A stretch of 43,513 bases of DNA from Longimicrobiales bacterium (GTDB lineage: Bacteria; Gemmatimonadota; Gemmatimonadetes; Longimicrobiales; Gaopeijiaceae), in contig JANQNV010000088.1 in assembly GCA_028279425.1 (NCBI GenBank), positions 1 to 43,513 on the forward strand. Reading direction: 5' to 3'. A model generated the notes under the pieces. The model did no database searches. It saw nothing but the letters and a program-made list of their open reading frames with translations, and was not told the DNA's origin. The position numbers and the translations under genes are program-made. Positions 1 to 9,700 of the stretch are shown here, piece by piece (position 1 is the first letter of the stretch; the number at the start of each line of letters is the position of its first letter).

Positions 1-804
1 GAGGGTGGGGCGGCGTTCGAGGTGCATGTCGCGCGGCCGCGGTCACCGGCCCCACCCGACGGCTACCCGGTGCTGGTGCTGCTCGACGCAGGCGCCTACT
101 TCGGCACCCTGATCGAGATGATTCGGCTGCGACGCAATCGCCCGGCCATGACCGGGATCGAGGCGACCCTCCTCGTCGGCGTCTCGCATCCGGATGTCCG
201 CCCGTACGACCGCGGGCGCCGCGCGCGCGAATACGCCGCGCCTCCGGAGGGGACGGCCCACGAGATGCTGTCGTTTCTGGTCGACACGGTGAAGCCCGCC
301 GTTGCATCACGCCACGCCGTCGATCCGTCGCGCTGGAATGTGTTCGGGCACTCGCTGGCTGGCGCCTTCGTGTTGTACGCCTTCGCCGCTCGGTCCGAAG
401 CCTTTGCGGGCTACCACGCGGCGAGTCCCTCGATCTGGACGTTGAGAGACGAGCTCGACCGTCGACTGGCCGCCCTCGCGGATCGCGCCGACCCGCCGCC
501 CTCGCCGCGCACCGTGATCGTCCACGTCGGCGAATACGACCAGGCGATCGCGCCGTGGCAGCGCTCGGCCCCCGACCAGGAGGCGTTCCGCGCACGTCGT
601 GCCCAGCGGGCGATGGTCGACGAGGCGCGGCGGGTGAGCGGGATCATCGAGCGGCTCGGTGGGGATTGGAGTTCGACCCACTTCGAGGTGCTGGAGGGCG
701 AAGACCACGCCTCGATCGTGCCCGTCGCGATGAGTCGAGGGCTCCGGCGACTCGTGGGCATCCGATCGCGAGCGCGCGACGGTTTCCAGGGCGGGTCGAT
801 TTGA
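1..804 (+). CDS. Siderophore esterase, Fes/IroE/BesA-like alpha/beta hydrolase (5' end cut by window)
   Basis: The frame is open from base 1, and residues before the first GTG (base 22) already match the family's first strand (AAFEVHVARP, then DGYPVLVLLDAG), so the true start lies outside the window. The nucleophile elbow is GHSLAG with Ser at bases 352-354, followed by the family's AASPSIW. A late His sits in EGEDHASIVP. This order is that of COG2819 esterases such as IroE, Fes and BesA, which hydrolyse the ester bonds of enterobactin-type siderophores to release iron or linearise the molecule. The neighbouring genes make a DHB-serine siderophore, which supports that role. Whether it is exported cannot be judged because the N-terminus is missing. 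The stop codon overlaps a TTGACA hexamer that may be the -35 of the next unit. Family assignment is firm; substrate is inferred from context. Confidence 0.82.
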   Translation, partial: EGGAAFEVHVARPRSPAPPDGYPVLVLLDAGAYFGTLIEMIRLRRNRPAMTGIEATLLVGVSHPDVRPYDRGRRAREYAAPPEGTAHEMLSFLVDTVKPAVASRHAVDPSRWNVFGHSLAGAFVLYAFAARSEAFAGYHAASPSIWTLRDELDRRLAALADRADPPPSPRTVIVHVGEYDQAIAPWQRSAPDQEAFRARRAQRAMVDEARRVSGIIERLGGDWSSTHFEVLEGEDHASIVPVAMSRGLRRLVGIRSRARDGFQGGSI

Positions 805-838
805 CAGTCGAGAGGGTGTCGTTGAGATTGGTTCTCAA
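801..838 (+). promoter_or_regulatory. Fur-like operator and probable promoter of the siderophore operon
   Basis: The 15-base palindrome TGAGATTGGTTCTCA (823-837) is a perfect 5-N5-5 dyad, extended to TTGAGA/TCTCAA at 822-838. It fits the 7-1-7 Fur layout (TGATAAT-N-ATTATCA) with TGAGAAT-type half-sites. A perfect TTGACA lies at 801-806, overlapping the esterase stop codon; at a 17-base spacing the -10 would be the weak hexamer at 824-829, inside the palindrome. Repressor binding would then block the -10. The same palindrome occurs three more times in the window. The operator is well supported; the -10 is uncertain. Confidence 0.72.
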
Positions 839-871
839 TCTCTGACCCTCTTGGGATTCAAACCGGGTGTG

Positions 872-2065
872 ATGTCACTCCCTCCATTCCGTCCACACCA
901 CCTCGCCGGGGTCGCGCTCGTCGCGGCGGGGCTTGCCATTCCCGTGTTCGGCGCGACCTGGGCGAACGCCGACGACGCCTCCGCCGTCGCGCCGGCCGCT
1001 CCCACCCGCATCGTCGACATTCGTGGCCGGGAGGTGACGTTGCCCGGGGGCGATCCCCGGATCGTCATCGACGACGGCCGCTACCTCCTCGCCCTCTCGC
1101 TGCTGCTCGACGACCCGACCGAGGTGCTCGTCGGGTGGCCCCGCGACATCAATCGGATCGGCGAGGGAGTCTACCAGCGGTACGTCGAGCGGTTTCCCGC
1201 GATCGACGCCCTGCCTCGGGTCGCCAGTTCGGCCGGTGCGTTCTCGCTCGAACAGACGCTGGCGGTCGAGCCGACCATCGCCGTCTTCTCGCTGGGCCGG
1301 GGGCCCTCCGATGCGCAGGTCGCGCAACTGGAAGAGTTGGGCGTCGTACCCGTCTTCCTCGACTTCTTCATGGACCCGCTCGGCCACGTCGACCGCAGCC
1401 TCGAATTGCTGGGGCAGATCGTCGGGGCGGAGGCCGAAGCCGAGCGGTTCGTGCAGTTCCGTGCCGAGCGACGGGCTCGGGTCATCGAGCGGGTGGCTGC
1501 CCTCGACGGTGCACGCCCCGAGGTGTTTCTCGAGGCGCACGCCGGCCGGACCGCGGAGTGCTGCAACTCGGCGGGCAGCGGCAACGTGGGGGTCTACATC
1601 GAGTTGGCCGGCGGCCACAACATCGCCGCCGACGTGCTCCCGGGCCCGGTCGGCCGCGTACAGTTCGAGTACGTGCTCGATCGCAATCCGGCGGTCTACA
1701 TCGCGACCGGTGGGCCTCACCTCGCCGGGACCGGCGGGCTGGTGCTCGGCTCCGGGTATGCGAGTGCCGAGGCGGGTGAGGCGCTTCGTCGCACCGTGGC
1801 GCGTCCCGGATTCGAGTACCTCAACGCGGTGATGGGCGGCCGAGCGCACGGTCTGTCGCATCAACTTCTCAACTCCCCACTCGACATCGTCGCCCTCGAG
1901 GCGATCGCCGGATGGATCCATCCCGAGGTGTTCGGCGACGTCGACCCCGGCGAGACGTTACGCCGGATCAACACCGACTTCCTCGCGGTCTCGTCGCAGG
2001 GCACCTACTGGGTGTCGCTCGATCAGTCCACCGGCGATCCGTCGCCATCCCCTCAGCTGCCGTAG
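872..2065 (+). CDS. Periplasmic Fe3+-siderophore/haem binding protein, FecB/TroA-like
   Basis: This 397-residue protein has an N-terminal signal peptide (hydrophobic stretch LAGVALVAAGLAIPVFGA, cleavage probably after WANA). The two-lobed substrate-binding fold follows: a start motif PTRIVDIRGREVTLP, LEQTLAVEPTIAVFSLG in lobe one, then ELLGQIVGAEAEAERFV and a C-terminal HPEVFGDVDP motif typical of ABC iron-complex binding proteins. ATG 872 is chosen over the in-frame TTG at 851 because it places the signal peptide at the N-terminus. It is the first gene behind the Fur-like box and is separated from the YncE-like gene by 3 bases. The paired Cys in ECCNSAGSG is unusual. No cognate FecCD permease or ATPase lies in the window, so the partners must be elsewhere. 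Confidence 0.85.
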   Translation: MSLPPFRPHHLAGVALVAAGLAIPVFGATWANADDASAVAPAAPTRIVDIRGREVTLPGGDPRIVIDDGRYLLALSLLLDDPTEVLVGWPRDINRIGEGVYQRYVERFPAIDALPRVASSAGAFSLEQTLAVEPTIAVFSLGRGPSDAQVAQLEELGVVPVFLDFFMDPLGHVDRSLELLGQIVGAEAEAERFVQFRAERRARVIERVAALDGARPEVFLEAHAGRTAECCNSAGSGNVGVYIELAGGHNIAADVLPGPVGRVQFEYVLDRNPAVYIATGGPHLAGTGGLVLGSGYASAEAGEALRRTVARPGFEYLNAVMGGRAHGLSHQLLNSPLDIVALEAIAGWIHPEVFGDVDPGETLRRINTDFLAVSSQGTYWVSLDQSTGDPSPSPQLP

Positions 2066-2068
2066 AAG

Positions 2069-3127
2069 ATGATCCCGATCCCGAATCTCGTTCGTCGCGG
2101 CGTCGCCGCCCCCTTCTGCCTCCTTCTGGCCGCAGCGTCGCCCGGAGCGGTCTCGTCTCAGAGTGTGCCCGTCGACGGCCCGAGTGTTCGTGTCGGTTCG
2201 GGCGTCTACGAAATCGTGGTGCACCACGAGACCGGCGACGTCTTCGCCTCCACGATCGGACGCTCGGGCATGGACGAGGGGCGCATCTACCGCCTCGACG
2301 GTCAGACGCTCGCCGTGACGGGGATCATCCCGACCCCCGGATACCGGCCGTTCGGTCTCGGCATCCGCGAGGAGTCCGGCACGCTCTACGCGACCGACAC
2401 CGCCGAGGGCGCCGTGCTCGTGCTCGACATCGCCGAGATGGCGATGGTCAAGGCGATCACGAATCCGGACGATGGTAACGGGCACCTGCGCGAGGTCGTT
2501 GCCGACGAGTCGACCGGCATGGTCTATGTGTCGAGCTACAACGAAAACGGCATGATCTGGGTGATCGACGACGCGAGCCGCTCGTTGGTGAACACCTACC
2601 AGGGCGTGGGCAACGGCACCTCGGGAATGGTGCTCGACGGGGCCAACAACCGGCTGTACGCGGCCAACATGGCCGGCTTCGACGTGACCGAGATCGACCT
2701 GGCCACTGGCGAGTACGTGCGACGCTTCGAGTCGGGCGGCGAGCGCCCGACCAACCTCGAGCTCGACGCCGAGCGTGGACGGCTCTGGTCGGCCAACCAG
2801 GCGTCCAACGACGCCACCGTGATCGACCTCGCGACCGGCGAGTTGCTCGGCTCGGTGTCGGTGGGCGATCAGGGCCTCGGGATTCGCTACAACCCGGCCA
2901 ACGATCTGATGTACGTCACCGCCCGACGCTCCGGGATCGTGACCGCCGTCGATGCCGCATCGATGCAGATCGTGACCTGGATGCAGACCGGCTCGCACCC
3001 CAACACGGTCGCGGTCAACCGCGAGACCGGCCTCGCATACGTGACCAACAAGTCCCGCTCCGCGGGTCGCGATCAGCCTCCCGTCATGGACCCGAATGGT
3101 GATACGGTCACGCTCCTTCGCCGCTGA
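2069..3127 (+). CDS. YncE-like secreted seven-bladed beta-propeller (paralogue 1)
   Basis: This 352-residue protein has a signal peptide (APFCLLLAAASPGAVSSQ) followed by repeated blades of the YncE/YVTN type, for example DTAEGAVLVLDIAEM, RLYAANMAGFDVTEIDL, ATVIDLATGELLGSV and GLAYVTNKSRS. E. coli YncE is an iron-repressed periplasmic propeller of poorly defined role encoded beside a TonB receptor gene, which fits a place in an iron operon. It starts 3 bases after the binding-protein gene and is followed by entC. Its C-terminal block (VTNKSRSAGRDQPPV, then DPNGDTVTLLRR) is nearly shared with the second YncE protein at 13542-14591, so the two are paralogues. Ligand and function are unknown. Confidence 0.85.
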   Translation: MIPIPNLVRRGVAAPFCLLLAAASPGAVSSQSVPVDGPSVRVGSGVYEIVVHHETGDVFASTIGRSGMDEGRIYRLDGQTLAVTGIIPTPGYRPFGLGIREESGTLYATDTAEGAVLVLDIAEMAMVKAITNPDDGNGHLREVVADESTGMVYVSSYNENGMIWVIDDASRSLVNTYQGVGNGTSGMVLDGANNRLYAANMAGFDVTEIDLATGEYVRRFESGGERPTNLELDAERGRLWSANQASNDATVIDLATGELLGSVSVGDQGLGIRYNPANDLMYVTARRSGIVTAVDAASMQIVTWMQTGSHPNTVAVNRETGLAYVTNKSRSAGRDQPPVMDPNGDTVTLLRR

Positions 3128-3152
3128 TCGCGGCGGAGCGGGCGGGGCGGCC

Positions 3153-4253
3153 GTGTCCGTCGACTACGGGCACGAGTTCCTCTTCTCGTCGAGCGACGAA
3201 ACCGTTCGAGCGCGTGCGGCCTCGTTGACCGCCGGGCCGCCCGAGGACGGTCGGGTCGTGGGCGCCATCCCCTTCGAGGCGTCGGCACCCGAGGCGTTGT
3301 TCGTGCCCGACGTGTGGCATCACGAGCCGCGCGCCGCCTCGTTCGTGAGCCACGGGCCGGTGCGCGATCCGCGCTCGTTTCGGGTGCGGGAGGTGCCCTG
3401 CCGCGAGGTCTACACGAGCACGGTCCGAGCATTGCTCGCCGCTCTCGAGGCGCACGCCCGCAACGAGACCGGGCTGCGGAAGGTGGTTCTCGCCCGCCGC
3501 CTCACGGTGGAGAGCGAGGTCGAGATCGACCCCGTGCGGTTGGCGGCCGATCTGCAGTGGGACCCGCGCGTGACCACCATCATGTTCCGATTCGCCGACT
3601 CGGCAGTGACGCGGGCGATGGTTGCGGCGACGCCGGAGACGCTGGTCGACAAGCGTGGTGACCGCGTGCTGTCGCTTCCTCTGGCGGGTTCGGCTCCCCG
3701 CCGGGCCGAGGCGGTGGACGACGAGGCGGAGGGGCAGCGCCTCCTGAAATCCGAGAAGGATCTCGCCGAACACCGACTCGTGGTGGAGCACATTCTCGAC
3801 CTCCTGGCGCCGCACTGTGCGTCGCTCGACGCCACCGCTCCCGAGCTCTCCGCGACCGATACCGTGTGGCACCTTCGGACCCGGGTGTCGGGACGCCTCA
3901 AGGATCCGAGCACCCCGTCGATCACCCTCGCGCGCATCCTGCATCCGACGCCTGCGGTATGCGGCGTGCCCACCGATGCCGCTTTCCGGCTGATCCGGAG
4001 CATGGAGCCGTTCCGGCGGGGGCTGTACGCCGGCGCAGTGGGGTGGAGCGACGGTGAGGGCGGCGGTCGCTGGATGGTCACGTTGCGCTGCGCGGAGATC
4101 GAGGGCACGCACGCCACGCTGCATGCCGGCGCCGGTATCGTCCGTGGCTCCGACCCGGAGGCCGAGTGGGACGAGACCGCGATGAAGTTCCAAGCCGTCC
4201 TGCACGCCCTGGGTGTGCCGCACGGGGCCGAAAGCCCGGTTCCCGGACCGTGA
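3153..4253 (+). CDS. entC: Isochorismate synthase (EntC/DhbC)
   Basis: It converts chorismate to isochorismate, the first committed step to 2,3-dihydroxybenzoate. The 366-residue protein carries the chorismate-binding enzyme C-terminal core: RKVVLARRLTVE, ETLVDKRGDRVLSLPLAGSA, SEKDLAEHRLVVEHIL, LHPTPAVCGVP, EPFRRGLYAGAVGW and HAGAGIVRGSDPEAEWDET, all closely matching EntC. GTG 3153, preceded by a purine-rich GGAG-containing stretch, is preferred over the longer frame that would overlap the YncE gene. Its stop overlaps the start of entE (GTGA), indicating translational coupling. E. coli EntC has 391 residues, so this one is slightly short at the N-terminus, which is common in the family. Confidence 0.94.
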   Translation: MSVDYGHEFLFSSSDETVRARAASLTAGPPEDGRVVGAIPFEASAPEALFVPDVWHHEPRAASFVSHGPVRDPRSFRVREVPCREVYTSTVRALLAALEAHARNETGLRKVVLARRLTVESEVEIDPVRLAADLQWDPRVTTIMFRFADSAVTRAMVAATPETLVDKRGDRVLSLPLAGSAPRRAEAVDDEAEGQRLLKSEKDLAEHRLVVEHILDLLAPHCASLDATAPELSATDTVWHLRTRVSGRLKDPSTPSITLARILHPTPAVCGVPTDAAFRLIRSMEPFRRGLYAGAVGWSDGEGGGRWMVTLRCAEIEGTHATLHAGAGIVRGSDPEAEWDETAMKFQAVLHALGVPHGAESPVPGP

Positions 4254-5869
4254 CCCGCCCCCTCCAGCGCTGGCCCGACCGCTTCGTCTCGCGCTACTCC
4301 GATGCGGGCTATTGGACCGACGAGACGATCCCCGACCTGATCGGTCGCTGGGCCCAATCGGCGCCGGATCGAGTCGCCGTGCGCGACGCGAGCGCGACGT
4401 TGTCGTATGGCCAACTCGCGGAGCGGGCCGACGCCTTTGCCGGGGGGCTTCTGAGTCGCGGTCTCGTGGCTGGAGACCGGGTCGTGCTTCAGCTGCCCAA
4501 CATCGCCGAGTTTTTTGTGGCCATGTTCGGGTGCATGCGGGCCGACGTCCTGCCCGTCTTCTGCTTGCCTGCCCACCGCGAGCAGGAGGTGCTCGACTTC
4601 GTGGAGGCCTCGGGCGCGCGGGCCTACGCCATCGCAGAGCGCCACGCCGGATTCGACTACCGCACCCTCGCGCGCACGGTGCGAGCACGGTATCCCGAGC
4701 TCGACGTCTTCGTGGCCGGCGACGCCGAGGAGTTCACCTCGTTTACCGCCCTCGAGGCCGCCGACGTGGGGCACCGGCACCGGGCGAACCCCGCCGATGT
4801 CGCCTTCCTGCAGCTGTCCGGCGGGAGCACGGGACGCTCCAAGCTGATCCCGCGAACACATCGCGATTACCTGTACTCGGTGCGCGAAAGTGCGCGGATC
4901 TGTCGGTTGAGCGAGTCGACGGTCTATCTCGGCGCACTTCCGGTGGCCCACAACTTCCCGATGAGTTCTCCTGGGTTCCTCGGCACCTTCTACGCGGGCG
5001 GAGCGGTGACGCTGGCGTCGGCTCCCTCTCCCGACGTCGCGTTTCCGCTGATCGAGCGCGATCGGGTCACGATCTGTGGGGTCGTGCCCCCCATCGCGAT
5101 CCTCTGGGCTCGGACCGCGCCCGACACGCCCCACGACCTTTCGTCGCTCGAGGTGTTGCAGGTCGGGGGCGCTCGCTTCGCCCCCGAGGCGGCGCGGCGG
5201 GTGGAACCGGCGCTGGGCGTCACCCTGCAGCAGGTGTACGGTATGGCCGAAGGGCTGGTGAACTACACCCGGCTCGACGATCCCGAGCCGGTGCGCGTGC
5301 TCACACAGGGGCGCCCGATCAGCGAAGCCGACGAACTGCGGATCGTCGACCTCGACGGTCGCGAGGTCGCCCCTGGCGAACGGGGCCAGCTCCTGACCCG
5401 GGGTCCCTATACCATCCGGGCTTACCTCGCCGACGAGGCGACCAATTCCAGGGCCTTCACGAGCGATGGATTCTATCGCACCGGCGATCTCGTTTCGCGT
5501 ACCGACGAGGGGAACCTCGTGGTGCACGGACGGATCACAGACGCGATCAATCGGGGTGGTGAGAAGGTGCCTGTCGAAGAGGTCGAGAACCACCTCATGG
5601 CGCACCCCGCCGTGCACGACGCGGTCGTCGTGCCGGTGCCCGATCCTCTACTGGGCGAGAAGAGCTGCGCCGTGGTGATACGGGGCTCGGACGAGGTGAC
5701 ACCCCTCGCCCTGCGGCGCTGGGTGCGCGAACGGGGGGTCGCGAGCTTCAAGGTGCCCGACCGCGTCGCCTTCGTGGACGCGTACCCCGAAACCGGGGTC
5801 GGCAAGGTGAGTCGGTCCGAACTGCGTCGCGTACTCCGGGAACAGCTCGCCGAGGAGGTGCGGCCGTGA
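4250..5869 (+). CDS. entE: 2,3-dihydroxybenzoate-AMP ligase (EntE/DhbE)
   Basis: It activates 2,3-dihydroxybenzoate with ATP and loads it on the aryl carrier protein. The 539 residues match EntE length (536). The P-loop reads LSGGSTGRSKLIPRTH, with Ser where EntE usually has Thr. PVAHNFPMSSPG and QVYGMAEGLVNYTRLDD are the hallmark segments lining the aryl-acid pocket. TGDLVS and the C-terminal GGEKVPVEEVENHL hinge and catalytic-Lys region (TGVGKVSRSELR) are intact. GTG 4250 overlaps the entC stop by four bases, which fixes the start. The next gene overlaps in the same way, so entC-entE-entB are coupled. DHB rather than salicylate is favoured because the cluster also has entB and entA. Confidence 0.95.
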   Translation: MTRPLQRWPDRFVSRYSDAGYWTDETIPDLIGRWAQSAPDRVAVRDASATLSYGQLAERADAFAGGLLSRGLVAGDRVVLQLPNIAEFFVAMFGCMRADVLPVFCLPAHREQEVLDFVEASGARAYAIAERHAGFDYRTLARTVRARYPELDVFVAGDAEEFTSFTALEAADVGHRHRANPADVAFLQLSGGSTGRSKLIPRTHRDYLYSVRESARICRLSESTVYLGALPVAHNFPMSSPGFLGTFYAGGAVTLASAPSPDVAFPLIERDRVTICGVVPPIAILWARTAPDTPHDLSSLEVLQVGGARFAPEAARRVEPALGVTLQQVYGMAEGLVNYTRLDDPEPVRVLTQGRPISEADELRIVDLDGREVAPGERGQLLTRGPYTIRAYLADEATNSRAFTSDGFYRTGDLVSRTDEGNLVVHGRITDAINRGGEKVPVEEVENHLMAHPAVHDAVVVPVPDPLLGEKSCAVVIRGSDEVTPLALRRWVRERGVASFKVPDRVAFVDAYPETGVGKVSRSELRRVLREQLAEEVRP

Positions 5870-6537
5870 GCGAGCAGACGCAGCGCCCCGAGTCCGGGCC
5901 GTTGGCACCGGGTCGACTTCCCAAGGTCGTCGACTACGTGATGCCCGACGACGTGCCCCACTCGCGCGCCCGCTGGCCGCTCGAGCCGACACGCGCGGCG
6001 TTGCTGATCCACGACATGCAGGCCTACTTCCTGCGCATCTACCCCGCCGGCAGCGAGCTCATCGACGGGGTCGTGGCCCGCATCCGGGCGCTGCGCACGC
6101 GCTGCGACGAACTCGGGATTCCGGTCTTCTACACGGCGCAGTTCCCGCATCAGGACGTGCGAGATCGGGGACTGCAGGCGGACCTGTGGGGTCCGGGGAT
6201 GCGTCCCGACGCCTCGGAGACCGAGATCGTCGAGGCCTTGCGACCGCTCGGCTCGCACGAAGTGCTCCGCAAGTGGCGCTACAGTGCGTTTCAGCGGTCT
6301 CCCCTGGAGCCGATGATGACCGCGCGCCGGCGCGACCAGTTGATCGTGGTGGGCGTCTACGCTCAGATTGGCGTGCTCCTCACCGCGGCCGACGCCTTCA
6401 TGCGTGACGTACGACCGTTCGTGGTCGCCGACGCCGTTGCGGATTTTTCGGCCGATCGCCACCGGGCCGCGCTGGAGTACGTCGGCCAGCACTGCGGGAT
6501 CGTGACCCGCGCGAACGACCTCCTGGAGACGCTATGA
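5866..6537 (+). CDS. entB: Isochorismatase (EntB N-terminal domain only)
   Basis: It hydrolyses isochorismate to 2,3-dihydro-2,3-dihydroxybenzoate and pyruvate. The 223 residues contain the isochorismatase domain with Asp in LLIHDMQAYFL (about residue 50), Lys in LRKWRYSAFQ (about 137) and the strongly EntB-like block GVYAQIGVLLTAADAFMRD. E. coli EntB (285 aa) ends with an aryl carrier domain; here that domain is absent and is encoded by the next gene, so the locus has a split EntB. The GTGA overlap with entE and an upstream GAGGAG at 5851-5856 fix the start. An ATGA overlap joins it to the carrier-protein gene. Confidence 0.93.
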   Translation: MSEQTQRPESGPLAPGRLPKVVDYVMPDDVPHSRARWPLEPTRAALLIHDMQAYFLRIYPAGSELIDGVVARIRALRTRCDELGIPVFYTAQFPHQDVRDRGLQADLWGPGMRPDASETEIVEALRPLGSHEVLRKWRYSAFQRSPLEPMMTARRRDQLIVVGVYAQIGVLLTAADAFMRDVRPFVVADAVADFSADRHRAALEYVGQHCGIVTRANDLLETL

Positions 6538-6776
6538 GCGACACGCCCTTCACCCTCGAGCGAATGCAAGCCGACGTGGCCGAGATGCTCGGCGTGCCGG
6601 TGAGCGAAGTAGGAGCCGACGAGTATCTGCTCGACCTGGGCGTCGATTCGATGCAGATCATGCAACTCGCCGACCAGTGGTCGCGCGCGTCGGGTGTCTC
6701 GGTGGGATTCGCCGATCTCGCCGAGCAACCCATGTTGCGCGGGTGGTGGGACGTCATCTCTGGGCGCATGGGGTGA
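6534..6776 (+). CDS. Free-standing aryl carrier protein for DHB
   Basis: This 80-residue carrier protein has the phosphopantetheine site LDLGVDSMQIMQL, with Ser at residue 39. It sits between the isochorismatase and the NRPS and overlaps both by four bases or fewer (ATGA upstream, GTGA downstream), so it corresponds to the C-terminal aryl carrier domain of EntB split off as its own polypeptide. It should receive DHB from EntE and present it to the condensation domain of the NRPS. No phosphopantetheinyl transferase gene is present in the window, so activation must be supplied from elsewhere. Confidence 0.9.
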   Translation: MSDTPFTLERMQADVAEMLGVPVSEVGADEYLLDLGVDSMQIMQLADQWSRASGVSVGFADLAEQPMLRGWWDVISGRMG

Positions 6777-9700
6777 TCGAAGGGCCGATCACTGAAGCGC
6801 AGGACGGTCTCTGGCTGGCGCGCCGGCTCGATCCTGCGAGTCCGGCGCAGAACACCGGCCAGGTGCTCCGTCTGCGCGGCGACCTCGACGCGGCTCGGCT
6901 CGTCGAACGGATCGACGCCACTCTCGCCGAATGCGACGCCTTGCGGGTGCGGATCGAGCCGGCCGAACGGGGCTCGCGCCAGGGTGCGTGGTCCCGCGCG
7001 GGATCGCCTTCGGGTGCGGGTTCACACTTCGGTGCGGGGGTCGATGTCGTCGCGAGCGCGGGCCACCTGGTCACGGTCGCCGTGCCCTCGATCGCCACCC
7101 GCGTCGTCGACCTCCGCGGGGCGCCGGACGCGCTTGCGGCCGCACGGGCCGCCATCGACGACGACATGGACGCTCCGCGAGATCCCGCTCGGGATCCGAT
7201 GGCCACCTCGGTGCTGTATCGGCTCGGCGAGCGCGATCATCTCTGGTACCTCTGCGTGCAGCACCTCGTCATCGATGGGTACGGGACCACGCTGCTGATC
7301 GAGCGGGTCGTCGACCGCATCGATGCGCTCATGACGGGCGAGGCGGAACGCACCCAGCCCTTCCGGAGCTTCGCCGATGTGGTGGCCGAGGATCGGGCCG
7401 CGCGGGTGGGGCCTCGTCGAGAGGCGGAGCGGGGATTCTGGCATGCCGAGCTCGACGGTCTCGGGCTCGTGGGTTCGCTTTCGGAGGGCGAACCCATCGC
7501 GGGACCCGACTGTCGCAAGCTGCGCACCCCCGTGCCCGACGAGGTGCGACGGGGGCTCGAACGCCTCGCGCGCGCGGCTCGGACGGGCTGGCCCGATGCC
7601 GTGATCGCCACGGCGGCGCTCTACCTCGCTCGTCACACCGGCCGCGACGAGATCGTGCTCGGTGTGCCGGTGATGAATCGGCTGGGCTCGGCGTCGGCTC
7701 GTGTGCCTTGCATGCGGATGAACGTGCTCCCGCTTCGCCTGAAGGTCGACCCGACCGCGACGGTGGTCGAGTGGGTGGCACATGTGGCCGGCGTGCACCG
7801 CCGCTGTCGGCGCCACGGCACGATTCGCGGCGAAGACCTGCGCCGCGAGCTGGGCCTGCTCGGTCGCGGGCGCCGCCTCCACGGGCCGGTCGTCAACGTC
7901 TTGCCGTTTCCGCCTCTGAAGGGGCCCACAGGTCTCGACACCGACTTCGAGGTGCTGGGTGCCGGGCCCATCGACGACCTGACGTTCACCCTGCGACGTC
8001 ACAGCGTCGACGACGCCTTCGATCTCGAGGTCGAGACGAATCCCGCGTTGTACGACGAGGTCGAGACGCGGGAGCACCTCGACCGCTTCCTGGCGATGCT
8101 GACGGCGGTGGCCGTGAGCGACGAGACCCGTCTGGAGGACGTGCCGACCCTCACCCCGGCAGAGAGGCGGCGCTGGGTCGACGAGGTGAACGCGACCGAT
8201 CACCCGGTGCCCGACACGACCCTGACGGCCCTCCTCGCCGAGGCGTGGGCAGCCGAACCCGATCCGATGGCGTTGATCCACGAAGGGGGGCGGTGGAGCC
8301 GTCGCGAGCTCGAATCGCGGGTGCGTGCCATGGCGGCCCGTCTCGAGGTGGCCGGGGTGGGCGTCGGCTCGATCGTGGGCGTCTTGCTGCCTCGTTCGGC
8401 CGAACAGATGGTGGCCATCCTCGCGACGATCTGGCGGGGGGCGGCCTATCTGCCTCTGGATCCGGACCATCCCGAGGCGCGGCTCCGTTCGGTGATCGTG
8501 GACGCCGCGCCGGCGGTGGTCGTCACGGATGCTCCCGGGGCTGCGCGGGTCGACGAGGTGCCGACGCTGCGGGTCGACGAGGTGCCGACGCTGCGGGTCG
8601 ACGAGGCGGCGGCGGGCACCCCACCCCGGGGCGAGGCGGGTCCCGACGCCCTGCTGCCGCCGCCCGACACCCCGGCCTACGTGATCTACACCTCCGGGTC
8701 GACCGGTGTCCCCAACGGTGTGGTCGTCGAGCATCGGGCGATCGTCAACCGGTTGCTCTGGATGCGAGAGGCCTTCGGCTTCGGTCCCGGCGACGTGGTA
8801 CTCCACAAGACGCCCACCACTTTCGACGTCTCGGTCTGGGAGATCTTCTTGGCGCACCTCTCGGGGGCGGCGCTGGTCGTGGCCCCCGCCGAGGCGCACC
8901 GCGATCCGGGCTGGCTCGCGCGGGTGGTCCGGGAGCAGGGGGTCACGGCGATGCATTTCGTGCCCTCGATGCTGGCTCCTTTCCTCGATCATCCCGACAG
9001 CGAGGGGCTGGGGATCCACCGGGTGTTCTGCAGCGGCGAGGCCCTGCCGGCCACGCTGCGTGACCGCTTCCATGCGCGCATCCGGGGCGAGCTCCACAAT
9101 CTGTACGGTCCGACCGAGGCGGCGGTCGACGTCACCCACTGGGCGGCTCCCCCCGACGACACGTCGGATCCTCTCCCGATCGGCCGTCCGGTTTGGAACA
9201 CGCGTACCTACGTGCTCGATCGGAGCCTGCGCCCCGTCCCCCCCGAGTCGATCGGTGAGCTCTATCTCGCGGGTCGCCAGCTCGCTCGCGGATATCTCGC
9301 GCGCGACGGGCTCACCCGCGAGCGCTTTCCAGCCGATCCCTTCCGATCGGGGGAGCGCATGTACCGTACGGGTGATCTTGCCCGCTGGCGGCGGGACGGG
9401 CAGATCGTCTACTGCGGTCGCGTCGACCATCAGGTGAAGGTGCGAGGGCAGCGGGTGGAGCTCGGCGAGATCGAGACGGTGTTGCTCGAGCAGGCGGGGG
9501 TGCAGCACGCGGTGGCCGGCACCCGGCCGGACGCCTCGGGCGAGCCCGCGTTGGTCGCATGGCTCGTCGCGTCGGAGGGCGCCGAGCTGGTCGTCGACAC
9601 GCTGCGTGAGGCGCTCGCCGAGCGTCTGCCAGGCGCGATGATCCCGTCGGCGTGGGTCGTTCTCGACGCCCTTCCGCTCACCTCCAGTGGCAAGACCGAT

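Noticed and set aside
3108..5617. Long reverse-strand frames (526 and 735 codons) opposite entC and entE
   Set aside because: High GC keeps antisense frames open; they read as Arg/Gly/Pro-rich text with no family motif, whereas the plus strand has intact EntC and EntE.
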